Below, one piece after another: positions 8,188 to 16,683 of a stretch of DNA of 64,000 bases. A program made the translations under genes and the position numbers. The first letter of the stretch is position 1, and each line of letters begins with the position of its first letter. Origin of the DNA: Hymenobacter psychrophilus (lineage in GTDB: Bacteria > Bacteroidota > Bacteroidia > Cytophagales > Hymenobacteraceae). Below the pieces are notes generated by a model. That model made no database searches, had not been told where the DNA came from, and was given only the letters and a program-made list of their open reading frames with translations. The stretch spans positions 1 to 64,000 of the forward strand of contig NZ_FNOV01000013.1 in the NCBI RefSeq assembly GCF_900107135.1. The letters are read 5' to 3'.

Positions 8188-8608
8188 ATTGCGTGCAAGT
8201 CAAATCGGAGCCGGCCCACGGAGTGCGGCCGCGGATAGCTGGCCATGAGCGGCTGGTTGAATTCAGGATTTTTACAAGACGCCAGAAGGCCACCGGAAGT
8301 TTCGTCCGGGTCCGTAAACGGGGCCAAAGATACTCCATCCTGACCCGCAAGCTGGGTCAGACCTCTAAAAATGCAAAACACAGGTCAATTTTACCGCTTT
8401 CCGTAGGTCAACACCTCTTTTATCCTGCTGTAGGCGTAGTTTGTCCAAGCCAGCAAAGGGGCCTGGTGCCGGGCCGCTCGGCCGCGGCGCCCGCCACGGC
8501 CAGCCAGTTGGGTTGCTGTCGGGGACGGCTTGCGCGCGGTAATAGCAGGCGGTTTTGAGTAACTTGCGGCCCTATTCATTGTTCCCACTTTCAATCAGTC
8601 TTACTCGC
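8188..8608. other. 421-bp divergent intergenic region, no gene seen
   Basis: The region separates the OmpA/PD40 gene (minus) from the oxygenase gene (plus) and must contain both promoters. A possible weak -7 element (TAACTTGC) lies about 45 bp upstream of the oxygenase start. The open frames here have biased, non-protein-like composition. No repeat, hairpin or RNA motif was recognised. Confidence 0.6.
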
Positions 8609-9586
8609 ATGGAAGCGCAACTGCCCAACGAAATACCCTCCCTCGATCTGGCCGATTTCCGCTCCGGCAACCCCGAGCGCAAGGCCCGTTTTGTTCAACA
8701 GCTCGGCCAGGCCTACCAGAGCATCGGCTTTGTCGCCCTTAAAAACCACGGTCTCAGCAACGAGCAGACCGACAAGCTCTATTCCGACGTGAAAGCCTTC
8801 TTCTCGTTGCCCGACGACGTGAAGCAGCAGTACGAGAAGCCCGAGCTGGCCGGCCAGCGCGGCTACGTGAGCAAGGGCAAGGAGCACGCCAAAGGCCGCA
8901 ACACCGGCGACCTGAAGGAGTTCTACCACGTGGGCCAGGAAGTCGACGACGCCTCTGACCCCATCGGGGCCGAGTACCCGGATAACATCTGGCCTTCTGA
9001 GGTGAATAGCTTCGCCGATACCTCGCTGCTGACCTACCGCACCCTGGAAGCCGCCGGCAAAGACGTGCTGCGCGCTATTGCCCTGTACCTGGAGCTGCCC
9101 GAGAACTACTTCGACGACAAGGTGCGCAACGGCAATTCCATCCTGCGCCCCATTCATTACTACCCCATCGAAAACCCCGATGAGGTGCCGGCCGATGCCG
9201 TGCGCGCCGCCGAGCACGGCGACATCAACCTGATTACGCTGCTCATGGGCGCCTCGGCCGACGGCCTGCAGGTGAAGCGCCGCGACGGCAAGTGGATTTC
9301 CATTACGGCTTTGCCCGACCAGATTGTGGTGAACGTGGGCGACATGCTCCAGCGCCTGACCAACGGCGTACTCACGAGCACCATTCACCGCGTAGTGAAC
9401 CCGCCCCGCGAGAAGATGAACTCCTCGCGCTACAGCGTGCCTTTCTTTATGCACCCGCGCTCGGAAATGAGCCTGGCCGCCCTCGAAAGCTGCGTAACGG
9501 CCGAAAACCCCAAAAAAGAGGCCGACATCACGGCCGGCGAGTTCCTCAACGAGCGACTGATTGAGTTGGGCCTGAAGAAAAAGTAG
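8609..9586 (+). CDS. isopenicillin-N-synthase-like 2-oxoglutarate/Fe(II) dioxygenase
   Basis: The 325-residue enzyme has the N-terminal DIOX_N domain (about 10-135, FVQQLGQAYQSIGFVALKNHG) and the C-terminal 2OG-Fe(II) domain (about 175-290). The iron ligands are visible as His203-x-Asp205 (AEHGDINLITLL) and the distal His260 (STIHRVVNP). The 2-oxoglutarate-binding Arg-x-Ser follows as RYSVPFF. It should hydroxylate or oxidise a small molecule using oxygen and 2-oxoglutarate; the substrate is unknown. Bacterial relatives are usually annotated only as oxidoreductases. The ATG at 8609 matches family starts better than the upstream in-frame start. It stands alone. Confidence 0.9.
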   Translation: MEAQLPNEIPSLDLADFRSGNPERKARFVQQLGQAYQSIGFVALKNHGLSNEQTDKLYSDVKAFFSLPDDVKQQYEKPELAGQRGYVSKGKEHAKGRNTGDLKEFYHVGQEVDDASDPIGAEYPDNIWPSEVNSFADTSLLTYRTLEAAGKDVLRAIALYLELPENYFDDKVRNGNSILRPIHYYPIENPDEVPADAVRAAEHGDINLITLLMGASADGLQVKRRDGKWISITALPDQIVVNVGDMLQRLTNGVLTSTIHRVVNPPREKMNSSRYSVPFFMHPRSEMSLAALESCVTAENPKKEADITAGEFLNERLIELGLKKK

Positions 9587-9624
9587 GTTCAAAAATAGCC
9601 CGCCGTCAGTCATGCTGATGCAAG

Positions 9625-9679
9625 AAGGACCCATCCGGAAGCTGCTATCAGACAATAGCTTCCGGGTAGGTCCTTTTTG
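9625..9679 (+). terminator. intrinsic terminator after the dioxygenase gene
   Basis: AAGGACC and CCGGAAGCT on the left pair with AGCTTCCGG and GGTCC on the right, with a small internal bulge. TTTTTGC follows. Confidence 0.82.
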
Positions 9680-9772
9680 CGTTAGCAGGGGCGGCGGTGG
9701 GCTTTTTCCCGGCTATGTAGCAACCAATTTCTATCTTGGTCAGCCTTTACCATTGCCCCGCGCCCTTTTGCC

Positions 9773-11008
9773 TTGACTGCGCCCGCTCCCGACGATAGTA
9801 CGCTGGCCCCGCCGACCGGCCGCCGCCCGCGGGTGAAACGGGGGCGCAACCTGTTGTTTCTGAAGGATGTGGCGGCCCTGGGCCTCACCGCTTTCGGCGG
9901 CCCGCAGGCCCACGTGGCCATGATGCTGCGCCTGCTCGTGGACAAGCGCCGCTACCTGACGGCGCCCGAGCTGCTGGAGCTGATGGCGCTGTGCCAGATT
10001 CTGCCCGGCCCGACCTCTACCCAAACCATTACGGCCATCGGCTACCGGCTCGGCGGCCCCAACCTGGCCTACCTCACGCTGCTGGTCTGGATGCTGCCGG
10101 CCGTGTGCATCATGACGGTGGCGGGCCTGTCGGTGAGCTATTTAGATAAGGACCTGGTGATGCGGCTGGTGCAGTACGTGCAGCCGGTGGCGGTGGGCTT
10201 CGTGGCGTACTCAGCCTATAAAATTGCCCAGAAAGTCATCCATACCAAAACGGCCGTGGCCCTGCTGGTGCTGGCAGCCCTGCTGGTGTACGCCGTGCAG
10301 GTGCCCTGGCTGATGCCGCTGCTGCTGCTGGCCGGCGGCCTGATTACCACCTTCCGCTACCGCAAAATGCCCCGCCAGGAAAAGCAGCCCCTGCAAATCG
10401 AGTGGGCCAACTTCGTGCTCTGGCTGGGCATTCTGATTGGGGCCGCCGTGCTGGGCCAGTACACCCAGCTGCTGCCGGTGCGCCTGTTCGAGAACTTCTA
10501 CCGCAATGGCAGCCTGGTGTTTGGGGGCGGGCAGGTGCTGGCGCCGCTGCTCTACACCGAGTTCGTCGAGTTCAAGCATTACCTCACGTCGGAGGAGTTT
10601 CTGTCGGGCCTGGGGCTGGTGCAGGCGCTGCCGGGGCCCAATTTCTCGTTTGCCTCCTACATTGGGGCGCTGGCCATGCGCGGCGACGGCAGCGGCCTGA
10701 GCGGGCAGCTGCTGGGCGCCCTGGTGGGCACGGTGGGCATCTTCATGCCCGGCGCCCTGCTCATCTTCTTTCTGATCCGGTTCTGGGACCAGCTCAAGCG
10801 CTACCGGGTGGTGCAGGCCTCGCTGGAGGGCATCAACGCCGTGTCGGCGGGCTTCGTGTGGGCCGCCACCTTCCTGCTCTACCACCCCCTGCCCGATACG
10901 CCCGCCAACCTGGTGCTGGTGGGGGCCACGTTTCTGCTGCTGCTCTGGGACAAGGTGCCCTCCTATATCATTGTCGGCGTGGCCCTGGCGGCGGGGCTGG
11001 TCTTCTAG
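9773..11008 (+). CDS. chrA: chromate transporter, ChrA family (fused two-domain form)
   Basis: The protein (about 411 residues) is a long-chain CHR transporter built of two homologous halves. Half one carries GLTAFGGPQAHVAMM and LPGPTSTQ; half two carries SLVFGGGQVLAPLL and ALPGPNFSFASYIG. About ten membrane segments are present. Family members export chromate or act on related oxyanions; export of chromate here is inferred from family only. The likely start is a TTG at 9773 without a clear ribosome-binding site. A downstream GTG near 9832 would remove about 20 hydrophilic residues and cannot be excluded. No chromate-resistance neighbours (chrB, chrR) are present. Confidence 0.87.
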   Translation: MTAPAPDDSTLAPPTGRRPRVKRGRNLLFLKDVAALGLTAFGGPQAHVAMMLRLLVDKRRYLTAPELLELMALCQILPGPTSTQTITAIGYRLGGPNLAYLTLLVWMLPAVCIMTVAGLSVSYLDKDLVMRLVQYVQPVAVGFVAYSAYKIAQKVIHTKTAVALLVLAALLVYAVQVPWLMPLLLLAGGLITTFRYRKMPRQEKQPLQIEWANFVLWLGILIGAAVLGQYTQLLPVRLFENFYRNGSLVFGGGQVLAPLLYTEFVEFKHYLTSEEFLSGLGLVQALPGPNFSFASYIGALAMRGDGSGLSGQLLGALVGTVGIFMPGALLIFFLIRFWDQLKRYRVVQASLEGINAVSAGFVWAATFLLYHPLPDTPANLVLVGATFLLLLWDKVPSYIIVGVALAAGLVF

Positions 11009-11156
11009 CGGCCCCGCTTGTGGTGCCGCAAAGCCCTGCTGCGCCATACGGGGGCCACTTGTACGGGCCGGCCAGCCGGAGCCGCCGCGCCGGAGCCCGA
11101 ATGTTAACATATAAAGGTGCCGGCCGTATTTATTTCAATAGCTTTAGCTACACGAC

Positions 11157-11181
11157 TCCCCGAATTTTCGGGGTGTTTTTT
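11157..11181 (+). terminator. intrinsic terminator downstream of chrA
   Basis: The hairpin ACCCCGAA-type stem (CTCCCCGAATTTTCGGGG) is followed by TGTTTTTTT. It lies about 150 bp after the chrA stop and about 100 bp before sucA. Confidence 0.75.
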
Positions 11182-11224
11182 TATGGTCTTAACCATCAGA
11201 TGTATTTGCATATGCACATATAGG

Positions 11225-11256
11225 TTTTAGCCTTTTAAGAAAGAGCTATACCTTTA
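11225..11256 (+). promoter_or_regulatory. candidate sucA promoter
   Basis: TACCTTTA-like -7 sequence (TATACCTTTA, about 11247-11256) lies about 28 bp upstream of the sucA ATG, with TTTTAG about 20 bp further upstream as a possible -33 element. It differs from the consensus TAnnTTTG at the last base. Confidence 0.4.
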
Positions 11257-11283
11257 CTTCCTGATTCCACCATTTCCCACCGC

Positions 11284-14133
11284 ATGGACCAGTATTCCTA
11301 CATCGCCAATGCCAACGGCGAGTTCATCGACCAGCTATATCAATCGTATAAAAACGACCCTGAATCGGTTGATTTCGGCTGGCAGAAGTTTTTTGAGGGC
11401 TTCGATTTCTCGCAGCAGTTCCCCGACGGCGAGCTGCCCCAGGCCGACGGCGAAGGCGCCCTGGTAACGTCGGCCAGCACCAACAACGCCCCCCGCATCC
11501 GCTCGGTCGACCGCGAGTCGGGCGACAAGGAAACCCAGGTGCGCAACCTGATATACGCCTACCGCAGCCGCGGCCACCTCGTGGCCCAGACCAACCCGGT
11601 GCGCGACCGGAAAGACCGCCAGGCCCACCTGCAACTGGCCGATTTCGGGCTGGGCGAGGCCGACCTGGACACTGTGTTCCGCAGTGGCAACGTGGTGGTG
11701 GGCCTGGCCGACGACGCCACGCTGCGCCAGATTCTGGACGCGCTGCAGAAGATTTACACCCGCAGCATCGGCTTCGAGTACACCTACATCCGCGACCCGA
11801 AAGTACTCGACTGGTTCCGCGACAAGGTGGAGCGCGAGTCGCTGAGCTTCAAGCCCAGCAAGGAGTACAAGAAGCGGATTCTGAGCAAGCTCAATGAGGC
11901 TGTGGTGTTCGAGAACTTCCTGCACACCAAGTTTCTGGGGCAGAAGCGCTTCTCGCTCGAAGGCGGCGAAACCACCATTCCGGCTCTTGATGCCATCATC
12001 CGCAAGGGGGCCGAGCTGGGCGTTGAGGAAGTGATGATTGGCATGGCCCACCGCGGCCGGCTGAACGTGCTGGCCAACATCATGGGCAAAACCTACGAGC
12101 AGATTTTCTCGGAGTTCCAGGGCACCGCCGTACCCGACCTGACCATGGGCGACGGCGACGTGAAGTACCACATGGGCTTCAGCAGCCAGGTAGATGTCGA
12201 CGGCAAATCGGTGAACCTGAAGCTGGCCCCCAACCCCTCGCACCTCGAGGCCGTGAACCCGGTAGTGGAGGGCTTCGTGCGCGCCAAAATCGACCACGGC
12301 TACAACAACGACCTGACCAAGGTGCTGCCCATCCTCATCCACGGCGACGCCGCCATTTCGGGCCAGGGCATTGGCTACGAAGTGACGCAGATGTCGCAGC
12401 TGGAGGGCTACAAGGCCGGCGGCACCATCCATTTCGTCATCAACAACCAGGTAGGCTTTACCACTGATTTCGAGGACGGCCGCTCGTCGATTTACAGCAC
12501 CGACCTGGCCAAGATTATCGACGCGCCAGTGCTGCACGTAAACGGCGACGACCCCGAGGCCGTAGTGTTTGCCGTGCAGCTGGCCACCGAGTACCGCCAG
12601 GAGTTTCACGCCGATATCTTCATTGATATGGTGTGCTACCGCCGCCACGGCCACAACGAGTCCGACGAGCCCAAGTTCACCCAGCCGGTGCTCTACAACC
12701 TCATCAGCAAGCACCAGAACCCGCGCGAGGTGTACAACGCCACGCTGGTAAAGCGCGGCGACGTGGATGCCGAGCTGGCCGACGAGCTCGATAAGGAGTT
12801 CCGCGACACGCTGCAGGCCCGCCTGGATTTGGTGAAGCAGCAGGCGCTGCCCTACCAGTACCAGCCCCTGGAAAACGAGTGGCGCAGCCTGCGCCGCAGC
12901 ACCTCGGCCGACTTCGAGCAGAGCCCCGAAACCGGTATCAGCGAGCAGGCCCTGGAGCAGGTGGGCCGCGCCCTGACCACGCTGCCCGAGGGCTTCCGGC
13001 CCCTCAAGCAGATTGAGAAGCTGATGGAGGAGCGCCGCAAGATGTTCTTCGAGACGCGGATGCTGAACTGGGCGGCCGGCGAGCTGCTGGCCTACGGTTC
13101 GCTGCTGCTCGACAAGCACATTGTGCGCGTAAGCGGCCAGGACGTGCAGCGCGGCACGTTCTCGCACCGCCACGCCGTACTGCACGACGCCGAAACGTCG
13201 GCGCCCTACAACTCGCTCAACCACATTGCCGAGGGCCAGCAGACGCTGCGCATCTACAACTCGCTGCTGAGCGAGTACGCGGTGCTGGGCTTCGAATTCG
13301 GCTACGCCATGGCCAACCCCACGGCCCTGGTGGTGTGGGAGGCCCAGTTCGGCGACTTCGCCAACGGTGCCCAGACCATGATTGACCAGTTCATCGTGAG
13401 CTCGGAAAGCAAGTGGCAGCGCATGAACGGCCTCGTGATGCTGCTGCCCCACGGCTACGAGGGCCAGGGCCCGGAGCACTCCAACGCCCGCCCCGAGCGG
13501 TTTTTGCAGCTGGCAGCCGAAAACAACATCATCGTGGCCAACATGACCACGCCGGCCAACTTCTTCCACGCCCTGCGCCGGCAGCTGACCTGGGAGTTCC
13601 GCAAGCCGCTCATCGTGATGTCGCCCAAGTCGATGTTGCGCAACCCGCTGTGCGTGTCGCCGGTGGAGGAATTCGTGAGCGGCCGCTTCCGCGAGGTGCT
13701 CGGCGACGACTACGCCGAGGCCAAGAAAGTGAAGCGCGTGCTGCTGTGCTCGGGCAAAGTGTACTTCGATCTGCTCGACGAGCAGCAGCAGTCGGAGCGC
13801 CGCGACGTGGCCATTGTGCGCCTGGAGCAGCTGCACCCATTCCCGCAGCAGCAGCTGAATGCCGAGCTGGCCAAATACCCCAAGGCCAAGGTGTACTGGG
13901 TGCAGGAAGAGCCCGAAAACATGGGCTACTGGAACTACCTGCTGCGCTTTATGCGCCGCGAGCTGCACGACGTCATCTCGCGCAAGCCCTCGGCTTCGCC
14001 GGCTACCGGCTACAACAAAGTACACGTCAAGGAGCAGAAAGACCTGGTTGCCCGTGCCTTCGACAAGCCCGCCGAGGCCGTGGCCGACGACGTAATTGAA
14101 GCAACCAACGCCATTGCCAAAAAGCAGGACTAG
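11284..14133 (+). CDS. sucA: 2-oxoglutarate dehydrogenase E1 component
   Basis: The 949-residue thiamine-diphosphate enzyme decarboxylates 2-oxoglutarate and passes the succinyl group to lipoyl-E2. It has the SucA N-terminus (YIANANGEFIDQLYQSYKND) that binds E2. The dehydrogenase core carries GMAHRGRLNVLANIMGK, NPSHLEAVNPVVEG, HGDAAISGQG and the ThDP/Mg motif around FIDMVCYRRHGHNESDEP. The transketolase-like part carries LLPHGYEGQGPEHSNARPER. The C-terminal domain has WVQEEPENMGYWNY. Length fits the family. sucB follows after 103 bp, so the two are probably co-transcribed. Confidence 0.97.
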   Translation: MDQYSYIANANGEFIDQLYQSYKNDPESVDFGWQKFFEGFDFSQQFPDGELPQADGEGALVTSASTNNAPRIRSVDRESGDKETQVRNLIYAYRSRGHLVAQTNPVRDRKDRQAHLQLADFGLGEADLDTVFRSGNVVVGLADDATLRQILDALQKIYTRSIGFEYTYIRDPKVLDWFRDKVERESLSFKPSKEYKKRILSKLNEAVVFENFLHTKFLGQKRFSLEGGETTIPALDAIIRKGAELGVEEVMIGMAHRGRLNVLANIMGKTYEQIFSEFQGTAVPDLTMGDGDVKYHMGFSSQVDVDGKSVNLKLAPNPSHLEAVNPVVEGFVRAKIDHGYNNDLTKVLPILIHGDAAISGQGIGYEVTQMSQLEGYKAGGTIHFVINNQVGFTTDFEDGRSSIYSTDLAKIIDAPVLHVNGDDPEAVVFAVQLATEYRQEFHADIFIDMVCYRRHGHNESDEPKFTQPVLYNLISKHQNPREVYNATLVKRGDVDAELADELDKEFRDTLQARLDLVKQQALPYQYQPLENEWRSLRRSTSADFEQSPETGISEQALEQVGRALTTLPEGFRPLKQIEKLMEERRKMFFETRMLNWAAGELLAYGSLLLDKHIVRVSGQDVQRGTFSHRHAVLHDAETSAPYNSLNHIAEGQQTLRIYNSLLSEYAVLGFEFGYAMANPTALVVWEAQFGDFANGAQTMIDQFIVSSESKWQRMNGLVMLLPHGYEGQGPEHSNARPERFLQLAAENNIIVANMTTPANFFHALRRQLTWEFRKPLIVMSPKSMLRNPLCVSPVEEFVSGRFREVLGDDYAEAKKVKRVLLCSGKVYFDLLDEQQQSERRDVAIVRLEQLHPFPQQQLNAELAKYPKAKVYWVQEEPENMGYWNYLLRFMRRELHDVISRKPSASPATGYNKVHVKEQKDLVARAFDKPAEAVADDVIEATNAIAKKQD

Positions 14134-14142
14134 CTGTTTTGA

Positions 14143-14172
14143 GCCTTTAGCTGATGGCTGGTAGCTGTTAGC
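14143..14172. repeat. AGCTGTTAGC-family repeat upstream of sucB
   Basis: Copies of TAGCTGATGGCTGGTAGCTG and GTTAGC lie between sucA and sucB. They resemble the arms at 5969-5996 and 6101-6132, and the copy embedded in sucB. Confidence 0.55.
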
Positions 14173-14236
14173 TTCCTTTCAAAAGCTGCTGCTTTGCTTA
14201 CCTATTCACTCCCGAAACCTCTCAAAACTCCCACCT

Positions 14237-15892
14237 ATGGGTCTGGAAATTAAAATCCCCGCCGTTGGCGAATCCATCACCGAAGTAACCATTGCCAAGT
14301 GGCTGAAGGCCGATGGCGACACGGTTGAGCGCGACGAAATTATTGCCGAGCTCGAATCGGACAAGGCTACGTTTGAGTTGCCCGCCGAGACGGCCGGCAC
14401 TCTGCGCATCAAGGTAGCGGAGGGCGAAACCATCGATATCGGTACCACCATTGCCGAAATCGACGGCGCTGGTACCGCAGCCCCGCAGGCGGCCCCGGCC
14501 GCTGCGGCAGCCCCAGCCGCCAGCGCCACCGACCCCATCGCCAAAGGCGAAGAAAACCCCCGGGCCAGCGACCAGGCTGGCTACGGCGGCCAGCCCGAAG
14601 GAGGTGCGGCAGCCGGCAACGGCAGCCAGAGCGGTGGCGGCGCAACGGTCGAGATGACCATTCCGACCGTGGGCGAGTCTATTACCGAGGTGACCGTGGC
14701 CAAATGGCTGAAGGCCGATGGCGACACCGTGGAGCGCGATGAAATTATTGCCGAGCTGGAGTCGGACAAGGCTACGTTTGAGCTGCCCGCTGAGGCCGCC
14801 GGCACGCTGCGCCACGCCGCCAAGGAAGGCGAAACCATCAGCATCGGGGCCACCATCGCCCGCATTGAGGGCGGCAGCGGCGCCAGCGCCGCTCCAAAAG
14901 CCGATGCCCCGAAAGCGGCCGCCGCCGCCGCTCCGGCTGGCAACGCCGCCGCCGGTACCGGCAGCAACTCTTACGCCACGGGCACGCCTTCGCCGGCGGC
15001 CGGCAAAATCCTGGGCGAAAAGGGCATCAGCCCTGCCGACGTAGCCGGCAGCGGCCGCGACGGCCGCATAACGAAGGAGGACGCGCAAAATGCCTCGGCC
15101 AAGCCTGCCGCCGCCCCGGCCGCTCCGAAGGCTGCCCCGGCTTCAGCCAAAAACGAAGCTAACAGCCAACCGCTAACAGCTAACAGCTCAGAAAGAAACC
15201 AGCGCCGCGAGCGGATGAGCAACCTGCGCAAAACGGTGGCCCGCCGCCTGGTAACGGTGAAGAACGAGACGGCCATGCTCACCACCTTCAACGAGGTGAA
15301 CATGCAGCCCATCATGGACCTGCGCACCAAGTTCAAGGACAAGTTCAAGGAGAAAAACGGTGTGGGCCTCGGCTTCATGTCGTTCTTCACCAAGGCCGTG
15401 TGCGTGGCCCTGCAGGAGTGGCCGAGCGTGAACGCGCAGATTGACGGCACCGACATCGTGTACAACGACTTCTGCGACATCAGCATTGCCGTATCGGCCC
15501 CCAAGGGGCTGGTGGTGCCGGTTATCCGCAATGCCGAGTTGCTGAGCTTCGAAGGCATCGAGAAGGAAGTGGTGCGGCTGGCTACGCTGGCCCGCGACAA
15601 CAAGCTCACGCTGGAGCAGATGACTGGTGGCACGTTCACGCTCACCAACGGCGGCGTGTTCGGCTCGATGATGAGTACGCCCATCATCAACGCCCCGCAG
15701 TCGGCCATTTTGGGCATGCACAACATCATCCAGCGCCCCATCGCCGAGAACGGGCAGGTGGTTATCCGCCCCATGATGTACCTGGCCCTGAGCTACGACC
15801 ACCGCATCATCGACGGCCGCGAGTCGGTGTCGTTCCTGGTGCGCGTGAAGGAGCTGCTCGAAGACCCGACTCGTCTGCTGCTGGGTGTCTAG
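14237..15892 (+). CDS. sucB: 2-oxoglutarate dehydrogenase E2, dihydrolipoyl succinyltransferase with two lipoyl domains
   Basis: The protein (551 residues) is the core of the 2-oxoglutarate dehydrogenase complex. Two lipoyl domains (about 1-77 and 138-213) each carry the lipoylated Lys in ESDKATFE and are nearly identical between GESITEV and FELPAE. Ala/Pro-rich linkers follow, then the peripheral-subunit-binding domain (about 246-282, KILGEKGISPADVAGSGRDG) and the catalytic domain from about 323 (RMSNLRKTVARRLV), with the active-site YDHRIIDGRES near residue 520. Most SucB proteins have one lipoyl domain; two is less common but known. Residues about 308-318 (EANSQPLTANSSE) are encoded by an AGCTGTTAGC-family repeat. 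The gene ends at a terminator shared with the convergent haemoglobin gene. Confidence 0.95.
   Translation: MGLEIKIPAVGESITEVTIAKWLKADGDTVERDEIIAELESDKATFELPAETAGTLRIKVAEGETIDIGTTIAEIDGAGTAAPQAAPAAAAAPAASATDPIAKGEENPRASDQAGYGGQPEGGAAAGNGSQSGGGATVEMTIPTVGESITEVTVAKWLKADGDTVERDEIIAELESDKATFELPAEAAGTLRHAAKEGETISIGATIARIEGGSGASAAPKADAPKAAAAAAPAGNAAAGTGSNSYATGTPSPAAGKILGEKGISPADVAGSGRDGRITKEDAQNASAKPAAAPAAPKAAPASAKNEANSQPLTANSSERNQRRERMSNLRKTVARRLVTVKNETAMLTTFNEVNMQPIMDLRTKFKDKFKEKNGVGLGFMSFFTKAVCVALQEWPSVNAQIDGTDIVYNDFCDISIAVSAPKGLVVPVIRNAELLSFEGIEKEVVRLATLARDNKLTLEQMTGGTFTLTNGGVFGSMMSTPIINAPQSAILGMHNIIQRPIAENGQVVIRPMMYLALSYDHRIIDGRESVSFLVRVKELLEDPTRLLLGV
15158..15190. repeat. AGCTGTTAGC-family repeat inside sucB
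   Basis: GCTAACAGCCAACCGCTAAC and a following AGCTAACAGCTC lie in frame in the linker between the E3/E1-binding and catalytic domains. The unit is the same as in the intergenic repeats at 5969-5996 and 6101-6132. It adds about 10 Asn/Ser/Leu/Thr residues to an otherwise Ala/Pro/Lys linker. Confidence 0.65.
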
Positions 15893-15893
15893 A

Positions 15894-16066
15894 ATCACGG
15901 ATTAGCGCGGATTTTAGCGGATTTCACGGATTTTATAGCTGGTCCGGTTATAGTCGTTTGTAGTTTGCTGCAACTCCAAAAAGAAAAAGCCACCTCTTGC
16001 GAGGTGGCTTTTTTGATGGTTTATAAAACCCGTGAAATCCGTTTAAATCCGCGCTAATTCGTGATC
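15894..16066. repeat. outer inverted repeat (ATCACGGATTAGCGCGGATT family) around a terminator
   Basis: The left arm (15894-15937) contains ATCACGGATTAGCGCGGATT and GGATTTCACGGATTTTATA. The right arm (16021-16066) is its inverse (TATAAAACCCGTGAAATCCG and AATCCGCGCTAATTCGTGAT), with a few mismatches. The arms enclose the hairpin at 15984-16015 between the convergent sucB and haemoglobin genes. A degenerate single arm is present after proS (3671-3711). Confidence 0.8.
15984..16015. terminator. bidirectional intrinsic terminator, sucB / truncated haemoglobin
   Basis: AAAAAGCCACCTC (15984-15996), loop TTGC, and the perfect complement up to 16013 followed by further T. The A-run and T-run make it usable from both strands. 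Confidence 0.92.
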
Positions 16067-16068
16067 CT

Positions 16069-16458
16069 TTAGTCGACGGGCAGTTCGCGGCTGCGCACGG
16101 CCTTGAGGCGGGTAACCATCTGGCCGGCGAGCTGCTTGGCCTGCTCGGCTTTGGAACCGGCAAAATACTCCTCGACGGTAGACGAAAACAGCTGCAGCCA
16201 GTGCTCGATGTGGGCGCCGCCGCGCGGCAGGGCCACCTGTTCGGGTAGGGCCTCGCCCTCGGGCGTGCCGGCGCCCAGCAGCGAGCAGCTCCAGTAGCGG
16301 TACTGCGAGGTAAGGTAGTGGGGCCAGTGAATGCGGGCCGCCGCCGCGAAACTGGCACCCAGCAGCGTGTCTTGCGTAGCTTTCTGGCAGAGCGAATCAA
16401 CCAGCGTTTTGATGTCGCCTTCGGTACAAATGTCGGGGCGGGTAGCAGACAGTTTCAT
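16069..16458 (-). CDS. group III truncated haemoglobin
   Basis: The 129-residue protein matches group III truncated haemoglobins. It has the N-terminal helix ICTEGDIKTLVDSLCQKATQ, the HWPHYLTSQYRYW segment, and the heme-proximal His (about His83) in GGAHIEHWLQLFSSTVEEYF. The group usually has FYxKVxxDPLLGPIF where this protein reads LCQKATQDTLLGASF, so it is a somewhat divergent member. Such globins bind heme and O2 or NO; their exact role is not settled. It converges on sucB and is not in an operon with it. A possible -7-like TACTTTC lies only a few bases upstream of the ATG. Confidence 0.85.
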   Translation of the reverse strand: MKLSATRPDICTEGDIKTLVDSLCQKATQDTLLGASFAAAARIHWPHYLTSQYRYWSCSLLGAGTPEGEALPEQVALPRGGAHIEHWLQLFSSTVEEYFAGSKAEQAKQLAGQMVTRLKAVRSRELPVD

Positions 16459-16683
16459 AGGCCAGAAAGTAGAAGTAGGTGGGGCTTCACTGTACGCAGC
16501 GAATTTACGCAGGTTGCCCGGTATTCGCCATTAAAACAGGCGCTTACTTCTTCTTTCCTTTTTTAATGTTACCGGGCAGCAGCCGTGCGCCGTGCCAGGG
16601 CATTCGAGGGCCCGATAATCCTACGCCGCCACCTATAAGCACCTGGCTGGCAGGGCCCGGAGCCGGGCCGACCGCAGCCGGCT

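Noticed and set aside
8193..8558. 121-codon open frame between the OmpA/PD40 and oxygenase genes
   Set aside because: Arg/Gly/Ser-biased composition, no domain, overlaps the region needed for two divergent promoters.
9773..11008. Chromate-resistance operon
   Set aside because: Only the transporter is present; no chrB, chrC or reductase gene lies nearby.
11335..14025. 896-codon open frame antisense to sucA
   Set aside because: It is a shadow of a high-GC gene: sucA has complete motifs along its whole length, while the antisense product is His/Leu/Val/Gln-rich without any recognisable domain or start context.
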